From a bacterium (GTDB taxonomy: Bacteria > Bacillota > Clostridia > Lachnospirales > Lachnospiraceae): a stretch of DNA of 41,791 nucleotides. Every line of letters starts with the position of its first letter. Within the stretch, counting starts at the first letter, position 1. The notes under the pieces were generated by a model that saw only the letters and a list, made by a program, of their open reading frames with translations, ran no database searches and was not told where the DNA came from. The stretch lies in assembly GCA_028724545.1 (NCBI GenBank), contig JAQYCU010000045.1, positions 1-41,791 of the forward strand, read 5' to 3'. Both the position numbers and the translations under genes were made by a program. Shown here in pieces: positions 1 to 8,324 of the stretch.

Positions 1-101
1 TTAAACAATGTTTCTTTTATTCGGTCTGTAGTCGGTCTGGTATGCTTTCCAGAAGGACATTCTAAATTAATTCGTCTTGCAGAACCGGCAATCACTCTCA
101 T
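1..101 (-). CDS. rsmD: 16S rRNA (guanine966-N2)-methyltransferase RsmD, N-terminal part
   Basis: Only the first 33 codons lie in the window; the gene runs off the left edge. The start ATG is at 101-99, with an AGGAGA ribosome site about 7 nt upstream. The protein begins MRVIAGSARRINL and continues to RPTTDRIKETLF, the typical RsmD N-terminus, in which the RPTTDRxxETLF stretch is strongly conserved. RsmD methylates G966 of 16S rRNA during 30S assembly, using S-adenosylmethionine; its catalytic motif lies outside the window. It follows recG by 71 nt on the same strand, and recG-rsmD is a common Firmicutes order, often followed by coaD. The assignment is confident despite the short length. Confidence 0.88.
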   Translation of the reverse strand, partial: MRVIAGSARRINLECPSGKHTRPTTDRIKETLF

Positions 102-172
102 AAACCGTTCTCCTTGTATCTGTTTTTCTTCCGATACGTTATATCATATCACATTCATCTTGCGTGGTCAAA

Positions 173-2212
173 CTACAACATAATTTCTCCCGTATATTCT
201 TCCATTTTTGCCCGAAGCCCGTCATACTTTTTGCAAAGCAGCGACACATCGCTTCTGGTAAAAGTACATGCTGCCTCATTTGCCTGCTGTAACTGCTCGG
301 CATCCTGAAAAATATCAGCCAGTTTAAAATATAATTCACCACTCTGTCTGATTCCAAACAAATCGCCCGGACCACGCATCTGCAAATCCTGTTTTGCCAC
401 ATAAAATCCATCATTGGATTCTTCTAATATTTTCAGACGCTCCATTGCTTCTTTGGAAGAATTTCCTGCCATAAAAATGCAATACGACTGGTCTTTGCCA
501 CGTCCGACACGGCCTCTTAGCTGATGCAGCTGTGCCAGTCCAAAGCGTTCTGCATTTTCAATCATCATAACCGTTGCATTTGGCACATTGATTCCTACTT
601 CGATTACCGTAGTCGATACCAGAATATCAATTTCCTGCTTTGCAAACTCTGTCATAATTTCATTTTTCTGCGCCGCTTTCATTTTACCATGAAGATATGC
701 GAGCCGGATGCCGGGTGACATCGTTTCCCTGAGCATATTGGTATAATCCATAACATTTTCAGCTTCGCTGTTTTCACTCTCTTCTACCATCGGACAGATA
801 ATATATACCTGATGACCTGCCTGTATCTGCTTTTCCATAAAACGGTATGCCTGTGGACGATAATTTGTTCCGACAGCGCAGTTTTTAATTGGCAGACGGC
901 TGGCTGGAAGTGTATCGATGACGGAAACATCCAAATCACCATAAAGAATAATGGCAAGCGTCCGTGGTATCGGCGTTGCACTCATCACCAGCATGTGGGG
1001 GCTGTGACCTTTATCGGAAAACTGCTCCCGTTGCTTCACACCAAAACGATGCTGTTCGTCGGTAACTATCAGCGCCAAATCAGCATATGTCACTTTTTCC
1101 TGAATCAAGGCATGGGTGCCTACGATAATGTCCGTTTCGTGACCGGCAATTTCCCCGGCTGCTTTTCGCTTCTGCGCAGCTGTCATAGAGCCTGTCAGCA
1201 ATGTTATCCTGATGCCCAGTGGTGTCAGATAACGTACAAACTCTTCATAATGCTGATTGGCAAGCACTTCTGTCGGAACCATAATGGCACCCTGATGGCC
1301 ATTTTCGGCAGCGCATAACAGGGCAAGCATGGCAATCACGGTTTTTCCGGAGCCGACATCTCCCTGAATCAGACGGTTCATAACATAACCGGACTGCAAG
1401 TCCGTTCTGACATCTTCCCACGCTTTTTCCTGCCCGCTTGTCAATGCATACGGCAGCATTTGCACTAATTGCTCCGTCTTCTCATTCTCTGCAAGCACAA
1501 AATCAGAAGTTTTTTCCCCTTTCGTTTCTTTCATCCTGTGCAGGGCGAGTGAGAACAGGAAAAATTCTTCAAACGTAAGCCGTTTTCTTGCTTTGACATA
1601 AGCTTCCTTATTTTCCGGGAAATGAATGTCCCTGATTGCTTTTTTATGTCCGGTTAAATCATATTTTTTGCGAATCTCCAAAGGAAGAAAATCCGGCTCT
1701 GTTTCACATTCCTTTAACGCTGCTGCCACTGCCTTTGTCACGGCATGATTGGTCAGGCCTGCTGTCAGATGATAGACAGGCTGTAATTTTCCTAACTGGT
1801 TGTGATACTCTTCTTTTGTCAGAATTTTAGGCTGCGTCATCTGCAACATTCCATTTTTTAAGACAATGCGCCCTCTTAAAATATAGTGCATTCCCATTTT
1901 CAAAGAGCGCAGCAGGTATGGCATATTAAACCAGCTCACCTGAATCTGCCCTGATGCATCACGGAATTTGCAGGAAATGATTTTTAAATTCTTGACATTT
2001 GCCATATGCGGCCTTGTCACAAAAGTCCCCTCTAAAATAACCGTGCTTCCTTCCTGCACGCTGCTGATTGGCTGAATCGCCGTTAAAATATCATATTCTC
2101 TCGGATAAAAAGCAAGAAGCTCCCCAACTGTGGTAATACCCAGTTTGCAAAAGAGCTTCTCACTTTTTTCACCAATTCCTTTAATTGTACGAATACTGTC
2201 AATTGGCTTCAT
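173..2212 (-). CDS. recG: ATP-dependent DNA helicase RecG
   Basis: This 679-aa protein has normal RecG length. RecG is a superfamily 2 translocase that regresses stalled replication forks and branch-migrates Holliday junctions. A helix-hairpin region (KGIGEKSEK, residues 11-19) is followed by the OB-fold wedge domain (about 50-150). The helicase core has Walker A GDVGSGKT (284-291), a DEQH box (385-388) and SATPIPRT (411-418), and the C-terminal helicase lobe has QLHQLRGRVGRG. The start ATG follows GAGGT by about 7 nt. It begins 11 nt after the fakA stop and precedes rsmD, so the three are probably co-transcribed. No odd features were seen. Confidence 0.97.
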   Translation of the reverse strand: MKPIDSIRTIKGIGEKSEKLFCKLGITTVGELLAFYPREYDILTAIQPISSVQEGSTVILEGTFVTRPHMANVKNLKIISCKFRDASGQIQVSWFNMPYLLRSLKMGMHYILRGRIVLKNGMLQMTQPKILTKEEYHNQLGKLQPVYHLTAGLTNHAVTKAVAAALKECETEPDFLPLEIRKKYDLTGHKKAIRDIHFPENKEAYVKARKRLTFEEFFLFSLALHRMKETKGEKTSDFVLAENEKTEQLVQMLPYALTSGQEKAWEDVRTDLQSGYVMNRLIQGDVGSGKTVIAMLALLCAAENGHQGAIMVPTEVLANQHYEEFVRYLTPLGIRITLLTGSMTAAQKRKAAGEIAGHETDIIVGTHALIQEKVTYADLALIVTDEQHRFGVKQREQFSDKGHSPHMLVMSATPIPRTLAIILYGDLDVSVIDTLPASRLPIKNCAVGTNYRPQAYRFMEKQIQAGHQVYIICPMVEESENSEAENVMDYTNMLRETMSPGIRLAYLHGKMKAAQKNEIMTEFAKQEIDILVSTTVIEVGINVPNATVMMIENAERFGLAQLHQLRGRVGRGKDQSYCIFMAGNSSKEAMERLKILEESNDGFYVAKQDLQMRGPGDLFGIRQSGELYFKLADIFQDAEQLQQANEAACTFTRSDVSLLCKKYDGLRAKMEEYTGEIML

Positions 2213-2223
2213 CTATAACCTCG

Positions 2224-3885
2224 CTATTCTACAGAAATAAAATAAGAGTAAATCGGCTGTCCACCGTACTGTACTTCTACATCCAATTCTTCGTTTTTCT
2301 CCAGAATGGCATCTGCTAATGACTCAGCTTCATCCTCTGTGATTTCAGCACCAAAGTAAATGCTAATCAGTTCGGAATCTTCATCCAGCATATTTTCTAT
2401 CAGTTCTAATGCAGCATCATGCGCTGTTTCATCTACAGAAACAATTGTCTTATCGGTCAGGCCCATAAAATTGCCCTGCTTGATTTCTTTGCCATCCATA
2501 TTTGTATCGCGTACAGCATATGTTACCTGTCCTGATTTGATTTTTACCATTTCAGATTCCATATTTTTCTGGTTTTCTTCGTTGCTCTTGCCACCCATAT
2601 AATTAATCATGGCTGCAATTCCCTGTGGAATATTTTTTGACGGGATAACAATAATTTCTTTATCCTCTGTTAAACTCTTTGCCTGTTCTGCAGCAAGAAT
2701 AATATTTCCATTGTTTGGTAAAATAAAGATAGTGTCTGCATTGACTTTTGCAATCGCCTCTAACATATCTTCCGTACTTGGATTCATTGTCTGACCACCT
2801 TCAATCAGGTAATCCACGCCCAAATCTTTAAAGATATCCGTCAGTCCTGCACCTGCTGATACAGCAATAAAGCCTACGCTCTTATGTGGCATCTCTGGTT
2901 CTTCCTGCTTTTCCTGGGAAGCAGCTTTCTGTGCCTCACGAATCACTTTTTCATTGTGTTCTTCTCGCATATTGTCTATCTTCATACTTGTCAGGGAACC
3001 ATATGTCAGTGCTTTCTGAATAGCAAGTCCCGGGTCATTTGTATGAACGTGAACTTTGACAATATCATCATCTGCTACTACAACAACACAGTCACCAATT
3101 TTCTGCAGGTATTCTTTTAACTGCGCTTCTACAACATTTTCATTGCGCTCCAGCATAATGATAAATTCGGTACAATAGCCAAATTTGATATCTGCTTCGG
3201 ATGTCGTGCCTGTCGTTACCGTGGCAGCAGGTCTGCTGTCAGCAATTGTAACTTTTACTGCACGGCCATTTAATGCATCCAACGCTCCACGGATAAAGGT
3301 CATCAGGCCTTCTCCGCCGGAATCTACCACGCCTGCTTCTTTTAATACCGGAAGCATATCCGGTGTCCGTGACAAGGTATCTTCCATTTCACCTGCCACT
3401 GCATCACAAAATGCAATCAGGTCGTCCATCTCGCCTTCTTCTAAAAGTTCGATTGCTTTTTTTGCACCGGCATGCGCTACCGTAAGAATCGTACCTTCTT
3501 TTGGTTTCATAACTGCTTTATATGCTGTTTCAGCAGCATGATTGACAGCATTTCCCAAGATGGTAACATCTAATTCCGTATTTCCTTTGATTGACTTTAC
3601 AAAGCCTCTGAATATCTGTGATAAAATAACACCGGAATTTCCTCTGGCTCCACGCAATGAGCCACTTGAAATAGCTTTTCCCAGTTCATCTACCGTCGGT
3701 GTCTGCAAGGCACTGACCTCTTTCGCTGCTGACATAATTGTCATAGTCATATTCGTACCCGTGTCACCATCCGGAACCGGAAAAACATTCAATTCATTAA
3801 TATATTCTTTTTTTGCTTCTAAGGCGTTCGCCCCTGCCAAAAACATTTTCTGAAGCATTCCTGCATCAATTTTAGTAATACTCAC
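2224..3885 (-). CDS. fakA: Fatty acid kinase catalytic subunit FakA (DAK2/YloV family)
   Basis: This 553-aa protein belongs to the DhaK/DAK2-fusion (YloV) family, whose studied members phosphorylate fatty acids bound to a FakB carrier so that exogenous acyl chains can enter phospholipid synthesis. The N-terminal DAK2 (DhaL-like) domain carries the Mg-ATP aspartates in VPDGDTGTNM (residues 37-46) and GARGNSGVILSQ. The middle and C-terminal domains follow (GYCTEFI, then VGFIAVSAGAGL). The start codon is GTG at 3885, set by AGGAGG about 9 nt upstream. It sits between an Asp23-like gene and recG, the common yloU-yloV-recG order. No FakB is encoded in the window. The kinase role is from family knowledge. 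Confidence 0.93.
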   Translation of the reverse strand: MSITKIDAGMLQKMFLAGANALEAKKEYINELNVFPVPDGDTGTNMTMTIMSAAKEVSALQTPTVDELGKAISSGSLRGARGNSGVILSQIFRGFVKSIKGNTELDVTILGNAVNHAAETAYKAVMKPKEGTILTVAHAGAKKAIELLEEGEMDDLIAFCDAVAGEMEDTLSRTPDMLPVLKEAGVVDSGGEGLMTFIRGALDALNGRAVKVTIADSRPAATVTTGTTSEADIKFGYCTEFIIMLERNENVVEAQLKEYLQKIGDCVVVVADDDIVKVHVHTNDPGLAIQKALTYGSLTSMKIDNMREEHNEKVIREAQKAASQEKQEEPEMPHKSVGFIAVSAGAGLTDIFKDLGVDYLIEGGQTMNPSTEDMLEAIAKVNADTIFILPNNGNIILAAEQAKSLTEDKEIIVIPSKNIPQGIAAMINYMGGKSNEENQKNMESEMVKIKSGQVTYAVRDTNMDGKEIKQGNFMGLTDKTIVSVDETAHDAALELIENMLDEDSELISIYFGAEITEDEAESLADAILEKNEELDVEVQYGGQPIYSYFISVE

Positions 3886-3923
3886 TTCTTTGCTCCTCCT
3901 TGTAACAGGACATTGTTACTCTT

Positions 3924-4289
3924 CTAATCCTCATCTACAATGCGTACGCCATCAACAATAACATTGATTTTGTCAACCGTCAACCCAGTATACTCTTCCA
4001 CTTTGTAGCGAACACTTTCCAGAACATTCTGTGCAACTGCACGTATGCTGACACCATATGCCACAATAACATGTAATTCAATTTTAACGTGATTGTCTTC
4101 ACTCACACTGACACTGACACCTCTGTCAGCATTTTCCCTTTTTAAAAGTTTTGTAACACCATCTTTTACATTTACAACAGCCATACCTACGATTCCAATG
4201 CAATCTGTTGTGGCTGTTCCTGCATACTTGGCAATGACATCTTTATCGATTACGATTTCTCCCATATCCGTATTCATTTTCCCCTTCAT
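3924..4289 (-). CDS. Asp23/Gls24 family envelope protein (YloU-like)
   Basis: A 121-aa Asp23/Gls24 (DUF322) protein. The family fold is seen in GEIVIDKDVIAKYAG near the N-terminus, a central GIVGMAV segment, and VDKINVIVDGVRI at the end. Members are small envelope-associated or alkaline-shock proteins; in Bacillus the yloU product has no firm biochemical role. The start ATG is preceded by GGAGGA with 6-nt spacing. It lies 38 nt upstream of fakA on the same strand and likely opens the operon, since the next gene upstream (4405-4542) runs the other way. Confidence 0.88.
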   Translation of the reverse strand: MKGKMNTDMGEIVIDKDVIAKYAGTATTDCIGIVGMAVVNVKDGVTKLLKRENADRGVSVSVSEDNHVKIELHVIVAYGVSIRAVAQNVLESVRYKVEEYTGLTVDKINVIVDGVRIVDED

Positions 4290-4404
4290 ATGCCGTCCTC
4301 CAATCTAATCTGAAATTATATAGTTCTGATTTATAAAGAAATATAGTATAAATGTAACATATCAAAACACGCTTTGCAACTTTCTACCTTCCGGAGGTAA
4401 AAAT

Positions 4405-4542
4405 ATGAAACGAATGCTTGGTTTTATCCTGTTCTGGATTGCAATTGGTATGTCCATTAATTTCTTTATGGATAATAGTTTTCTGGCACTGCTTATCATA
4501 CTATGCTGTCTGATACTCGGTTATAATCTTTTCTGCAGCTGA
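4405..4542 (+). CDS. Small hydrophobic membrane protein, 45 aa
   Basis: A short plus-strand ORF begins with ATG at 4405, 7 nt after a perfect GGAGG (4393-4397), and encodes 45 residues. After MKRML the chain is almost entirely hydrophobic, in two segments (about residues 5-21 and 26-40) split by a short polar bend FFMDNS, so one or two membrane helices are expected. It diverges from the Asp23-like gene. I do not recognise the family. The strong ribosome site and clean hydrophobic composition make it a credible real gene, but function is unknown. Confidence 0.6.
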   Translation: MKRMLGFILFWIAIGMSINFFMDNSFLALLIILCCLILGYNLFCS

Positions 4543-4572
4543 ATTGCTGCTCTTTTCATTTCCCCTAAAACC

Positions 4573-4600
4573 AAAAGAGAGACCGGCTATCACCGATCTC
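4573..4600 (-). terminator. Rho-independent terminator after rpmB
   Basis: Reading the minus strand, GAGATCGG (4600-4593) pairs with CCGGTCTC (4586-4579) through eight pairs with one wobble, followed by TCTTTT. It lies 24 nt beyond the rpmB stop. Confidence 0.75.
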
Positions 4601-4623
4601 AAATTATCCTCTTGGGTAAGCGC

Positions 4624-4809
4624 CTACGCACGCTCTACTGCTCCAGAACGTAAACATCCTGTACATACTGGCATCTTCTTTGTTCCGCCATTAACTTTTA
4701 CTCTTACGGACTTGATGTTTGGTTTCCAGATTTTGTTACTTCTTCTATGAGAATGACTCACCTTATTACCGAAATGAACGCTCTTTCCACATACTGCACA
4801 TTTTGCCAT
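4624..4809 (-). CDS. rpmB: 50S ribosomal protein L28
   Basis: A 61-aa L28 protein starting MAKCAVCGK and ending CTGCLRSGAVERA. The two CxxC pairs (CAVC and CTGC) make it the zinc-binding form of L28. An in-frame ATG three codons earlier (4818) has no ribosome site of its own at the right distance, whereas AGGAGGTGCTTACG precedes the ATG at 4809, so that start was chosen. L28 is a late-assembling large-subunit protein. The gene stands alone, with a hairpin terminator after it. Confidence 0.96.
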   Translation of the reverse strand: MAKCAVCGKSVHFGNKVSHSHRRSNKIWKPNIKSVRVKVNGGTKKMPVCTGCLRSGAVERA

Positions 4810-5026
4810 CGTAAGCACCTCCTTTTATTCTATCTCCTATTGTTCTGATTTATATTATTTTGGAATCAGGTTTACTAGCACAACAAAACCATTCTACCAA
4901 AATACAGTTAATAATGCAAGTTATTTTTTTAATTATTTGCAAAAATTTGATTTGTGCCGGAATTTCATGGCAGATTTTCCTGCTTTCTGCCTTGTTTCTT
5001 CCTATTTTTCCTTGTCTTTTCTATTT

Positions 5027-5434
5027 CTATTCTTCTTCCTGATAATCAGAAACAATCTCCTCTTCTTCTGCTGCTTTTGTATCTTTTTTCGTTTTCTTTC
5101 CGGATGAGAACTTGTCTACCAGGTCAGGAACCATATCCAGTACTTTGGTCAATCCATCCTGATTTTTTACATTCACTAACTTTGTTTCGCCATCTTTAAT
5201 TACCAGAATGGCACTCGGCTGGATTTTACCACCCATAGCACCTGCTCCGTTGTCTTTTTTGTTATGCTCTGAAAAAGCACCTGCTCCTACACCAAAACTA
5301 ACATCTACCAACGGTAAAATAATAGTTCCATCATCAAACTTTACGGCGTCACCGACAACAGTTTTGCTGGTAATAAAGCCTTCCATCCCCTTAAAAAGCG
5401 ACTCTACTGTTCCTTTGAAATTATTTTCTCCCAT
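5027..5434 (-). CDS. gerW: GerW family sporulation protein (YtfJ)
   Basis: A 135-aa protein with the family core (FKGTVESLFKGMEGF, then GDAVKFDDGTIILPLVDVSF and GAGAMGGKIQPSAILVI). In Bacillus subtilis GerW (YtfJ) is made in the forespore and is needed for proper spore germination. The C-terminus is a charged tail of lysines and then glutamates. The start at 5434 is preferred over an in-frame ATG at 5482 because GGAGG lies about 8 nt before it and because it gives a TAATG overlap with the stop of the upstream DUF2953 gene, its usual partner. Its presence supports an endospore-forming host. Confidence 0.93.
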   Translation of the reverse strand: MGENNFKGTVESLFKGMEGFITSKTVVGDAVKFDDGTIILPLVDVSFGVGAGAFSEHNKKDNGAGAMGGKIQPSAILVIKDGETKLVNVKNQDGLTKVLDMVPDLVDKFSSGKKTKKDTKAAEEEEIVSDYQEEE

Positions 5435-6456
5435 TACAATGCCTCCTTCAATTCTTCTATTTCTTTTTGAAAACGGTTCCACTCTTTACTTATCATAATG
5501 CGAATAATGATAACAAGAATTGTAATCAGTGAAACCCTGCCTTTTATAAAAAGATTCCAATCCAACTTTTCCTCATTAAAATCGGGTATTACCTCCACGT
5601 TTCTGCCATAGCAGGCAAAAAACATTGCTGCCACACCCAAAATTTCTCCTGTCAGACAAGGATCTTCTGTTCCAAATTCTATTTTTCCACGCAATACTTT
5701 TGGTTTTAGTTTTCTCCATAAATGTACCACATTATCCTTTAGGATGCAAACCATTCGTCGGGTGTTCTCTTCCTGCAAAAACTCTTTTACCCGACAGCCC
5801 CAGGATGCTTTTTTTCTGATTTGATGCAGCATATGGGACAGCGATTTTAAAAAGTTCTGCACGGCCTTTATTCTTTCCTTTATGCTGACACGGCTTTTCG
5901 TTGTTTTTTTCCTTTTGCTGTCTTTCTTTTTTTTCTTTCCTTCCTCCCGTTCCCCGGATAATTCTTTTTCCTGCTCTCCCTTGCTCGGTTCATCCTGCTG
6001 TTTTTTTTGTTCGTCGTCCTGCTGTTCATCCTGTTGTCTGCTTTTTTCTTCGCTATGTTCTTCTTCCTGCGTTTCCTTTACCTCTTTCGGCTTTTCCCCG
6101 GAATCTGGTTGTTGTTTTGCTTGTTTCTGTTTGCTTTCCTTTTTCTTTGCCTTATTTTTCTTTTTGATGGCGCGCTTTTTCTTTCTTTTTTTTCGCCAGG
6201 CAAGGAACTTCCCGACATTAATTCCCAGTATACGCAGGACACCGTCTGCCCTTTCCCCTGCATATGAAAATTTCAGGCGTGCCAGAAAATTGCACCACGA
6301 AACTCGACCATTGACTGACAGTTCTTCGTGACAGTCTACGGTTACTTTGTAGCAGAACGGCACAAACAGAACCATCAGCAAAAGCGCAAGGACAAAAAGG
6401 AGGAGCCACAAAAATAAACACGATAGTATCGATAGAACAGTACTTATCATTTCCAT
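5434..6456 (-). CDS. DUF2953 domain membrane protein (YtfI-like)
   Basis: A 340-aa protein. Residues about 8-32 form a membrane helix, and a KVTVDCHEELSVNGRVSW segment starts the DUF2953 domain. The chain is then interrupted by a long low-complexity linker (about 85-195) of lysine, glutamate and glutamine runs. The C-terminal half resumes the domain (GKIEFGTEDPCLTGEILG) and ends with a hydrophobic stretch VSLITILVIIIRIM. The linker's base skew creates long open frames on the opposite strand that are not genes. It overlaps gerW by one base (TAATG), the usual ytfI-ytfJ pairing in spore formers; a role in sporulation is inferred from that context only. Confidence 0.82.
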   Translation of the reverse strand: MEMISTVLSILSCLFLWLLLFVLALLLMVLFVPFCYKVTVDCHEELSVNGRVSWCNFLARLKFSYAGERADGVLRILGINVGKFLAWRKKRKKKRAIKKKNKAKKKESKQKQAKQQPDSGEKPKEVKETQEEEHSEEKSRQQDEQQDDEQKKQQDEPSKGEQEKELSGEREEGKKKKKDSKRKKTTKSRVSIKERIKAVQNFLKSLSHMLHQIRKKASWGCRVKEFLQEENTRRMVCILKDNVVHLWRKLKPKVLRGKIEFGTEDPCLTGEILGVAAMFFACYGRNVEVIPDFNEEKLDWNLFIKGRVSLITILVIIIRIMISKEWNRFQKEIEELKEAL

Positions 6457-6501
6457 CTTTTTCTCCTTTCTTTCCTATGCTTTCAACTTACTATTTTCCT
6501 G

Positions 6502-6837
6502 CTACTGCATTGTCTGTGCTGTCTGGAAATATTCTCTTACACATTTCGCATCAACCTGTCCGTATCGTCCGGCAACATCACTGATAATCCGGCAGACCAG
6601 ATTTTCTGCCCCTTCTTTGTCTGCTGCCAGTCCCACAATTTCTATTGTCTTTTCTCTATAATAGGAAAACCAGAGTTCCCGTGACGAATAGATATCCAGA
6701 CAATTTTCTTCATTCACTGGCAACGTAATACAATAACAATTTTTTACCAGTTTTTTCTGCTCCAGCATTTTTCGATATCGACCCGGCTTTTTCTTTACTT
6801 TTTCATCCAGATAAATAGCAGCATTCCAATGAAACAC
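6502..6837 (-). CDS. Hypothetical protein, 111 aa
   Basis: A 111-aa soluble-looking protein that I do not recognise. It starts with GTG at 6837, supported by GGAGGT 6 nt upstream. It opens MFHWNAAIYLDE with a basic segment (KVKKKPGRYRKML), followed by alternating hydrophobic residues suggesting a small alpha/beta fold. It lies 29 nt after the 480-aa gene and 45 nt before the DUF2953 gene on the same strand, so it is likely in the same operon. Confidence 0.6.
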   Translation of the reverse strand: MFHWNAAIYLDEKVKKKPGRYRKMLEQKKLVKNCYCITLPVNEENCLDIYSSRELWFSYYREKTIEIVGLAADKEGAENLVCRIISDVAGRYGQVDAKCVREYFQTAQTMQ

Positions 6838-6866
6838 TATGTACCTCCTTTTTATCCGGCAGAAAA

Positions 6867-8309
6867 TCAGTGCATAATCTCAAGCAACAACTGCTTTGCT
6901 GCATACTTTTCTGCCTCATCACTACACTGCGACAAAGAAGTTGTGACATAATCTGCCACCTCCTGGGCAGAGGAAAAGAATACCGGCATTTTTTCTAATG
7001 TATTCGCCATAACAGCTCGCCGGAGCATACGGCTCTTGCCCTTAAAAAATGCTTTGCACTCTTCTATCAGCGTCACTGTTGCTTCTTCTGCCATTTGCTC
7101 TGTTACTTTTTCTTCCAGTGCCTTTTCTTCCAGTTCAGCAAACACACTGTTTGATGTCAGTAAGAACAATTTTTTTAATACCATAAAATCCTCTTCCAGT
7201 CCCAGCTGACTGATTGCTTCTTTCTGGCATTCCGTTACTTCTTCCAAAACAGCACCGGCTGTATTTAATCCCTCATAAACATTTTCCTGCATTCCCTCGA
7301 CTTCTGTAAACATCTCTCCAAGCCAGTATAATTTATCCTCTTCTGTTTCCAGAGTATTCTCCTTGCAAAGTTCCCACACTGTGCTTTCTTTCTGTAAAAA
7401 GAGAGCATTTACACCACGGATAACGGTACCGGTCACTTCCATTTTTTCTTCCGGCGTATAGTCTTTTGCCGTCGCACATATAGCATACATATCATTTAAC
7501 AGTTGTCCTAACTGCAGATATAAATCGGAAATGTCATTTAATTTCGAAGCATTCGTTCTGATTTTTTCAGCATAAACCGTATAAGTTTTCTCGTCGATTG
7601 TTTCATAATCCAGTGACGCAAGTTCTTCCAGCACCGGCTGAAATTCTGTGAAATAGTCATCCATATGCTCATCCTGATATAACATCGCATTGGTACGGAA
7701 CATATACAGAAAGCTTTCCAGCGAACTGACATCACTTCCTTTATAAAGTGAAATACTTTCTTTTATCAAATCAAAATAACGGCTTCTGCTCATACGCATT
7801 GGCAGCTGGCCCACGACAAAACGCACATTATCACTAATGGTTGCATTGTCCTGACTGTAAAAAATAAAATTAACCAAATCCTGTGCAAACACACTGTCAT
7901 CCGGCATCATATCCATATCTTCAAACCGATACTGTACCCTGTTTAAAATATATTCATACACCACAAAACAGTCTACATATGCCGTCAGCACTTCCATTTT
8001 GTCAACCACTTCCTGACGGAGTTCTAACAATTCCTGCGCCATTTTTTGGTTTTCCGTTTTCCCTGTATGATTTTCAAAAAAGTTTTCTACAATGTGATGC
8101 AGTTTTTCTGCAATTTCCTTTGCTGAATCAATATAAGGATTGATGCCTTCCGAAATCGTTTCGTAAAACATATAATATTCCATCATCATTTTGATTCTGG
8201 CATATTTTCCGTGTAGCTGCATATATTCTCCCACATATTCCGGAAGAACTTCTTTTCCATTTTCCTGTTTTTCTAATTTTCGCACACAATTTCTTATTTT
8301 ATTACTCAT
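6867..8309 (-). CDS. Hypothetical alpha-helical protein, 480 aa
   Basis: A 480-aa protein of unknown family. It is rich in Glu, Leu and Lys, with long amphipathic heptad-like stretches throughout, no signal peptide and no membrane segment, so a mostly helical cytoplasmic protein is expected. Landmarks are KYARIKMMMEYYMFYETI near the start and GQLPMRMSRSRYFDLIKES in the middle. The start ATG has GGAG about 8 nt upstream. It begins 15 nt after the large glycosyltransferase gene, so it is almost certainly co-transcribed with it. No catalytic motif was seen. Confidence 0.6.
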   Translation of the reverse strand: MSNKIRNCVRKLEKQENGKEVLPEYVGEYMQLHGKYARIKMMMEYYMFYETISEGINPYIDSAKEIAEKLHHIVENFFENHTGKTENQKMAQELLELRQEVVDKMEVLTAYVDCFVVYEYILNRVQYRFEDMDMMPDDSVFAQDLVNFIFYSQDNATISDNVRFVVGQLPMRMSRSRYFDLIKESISLYKGSDVSSLESFLYMFRTNAMLYQDEHMDDYFTEFQPVLEELASLDYETIDEKTYTVYAEKIRTNASKLNDISDLYLQLGQLLNDMYAICATAKDYTPEEKMEVTGTVIRGVNALFLQKESTVWELCKENTLETEEDKLYWLGEMFTEVEGMQENVYEGLNTAGAVLEEVTECQKEAISQLGLEEDFMVLKKLFLLTSNSVFAELEEKALEEKVTEQMAEEATVTLIEECKAFFKGKSRMLRRAVMANTLEKMPVFFSSAQEVADYVTTSLSQCSDEAEKYAAKQLLLEIMH

Positions 8310-8324
8310 ATTTTTTCTCCGTTT

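Noticed and set aside
812-1318. 168-aa plus-strand open frame
   Set aside because: It lies wholly antisense to recG, with no protein-like character or ribosome site.
5882-6331. 149-aa plus-strand open frame rich in Phe, Ser and Cys
   Set aside because: It is the antisense shadow of the Lys/Glu-rich linker of the DUF2953 gene; it has no ribosome site and its composition is explained by the sense codons.
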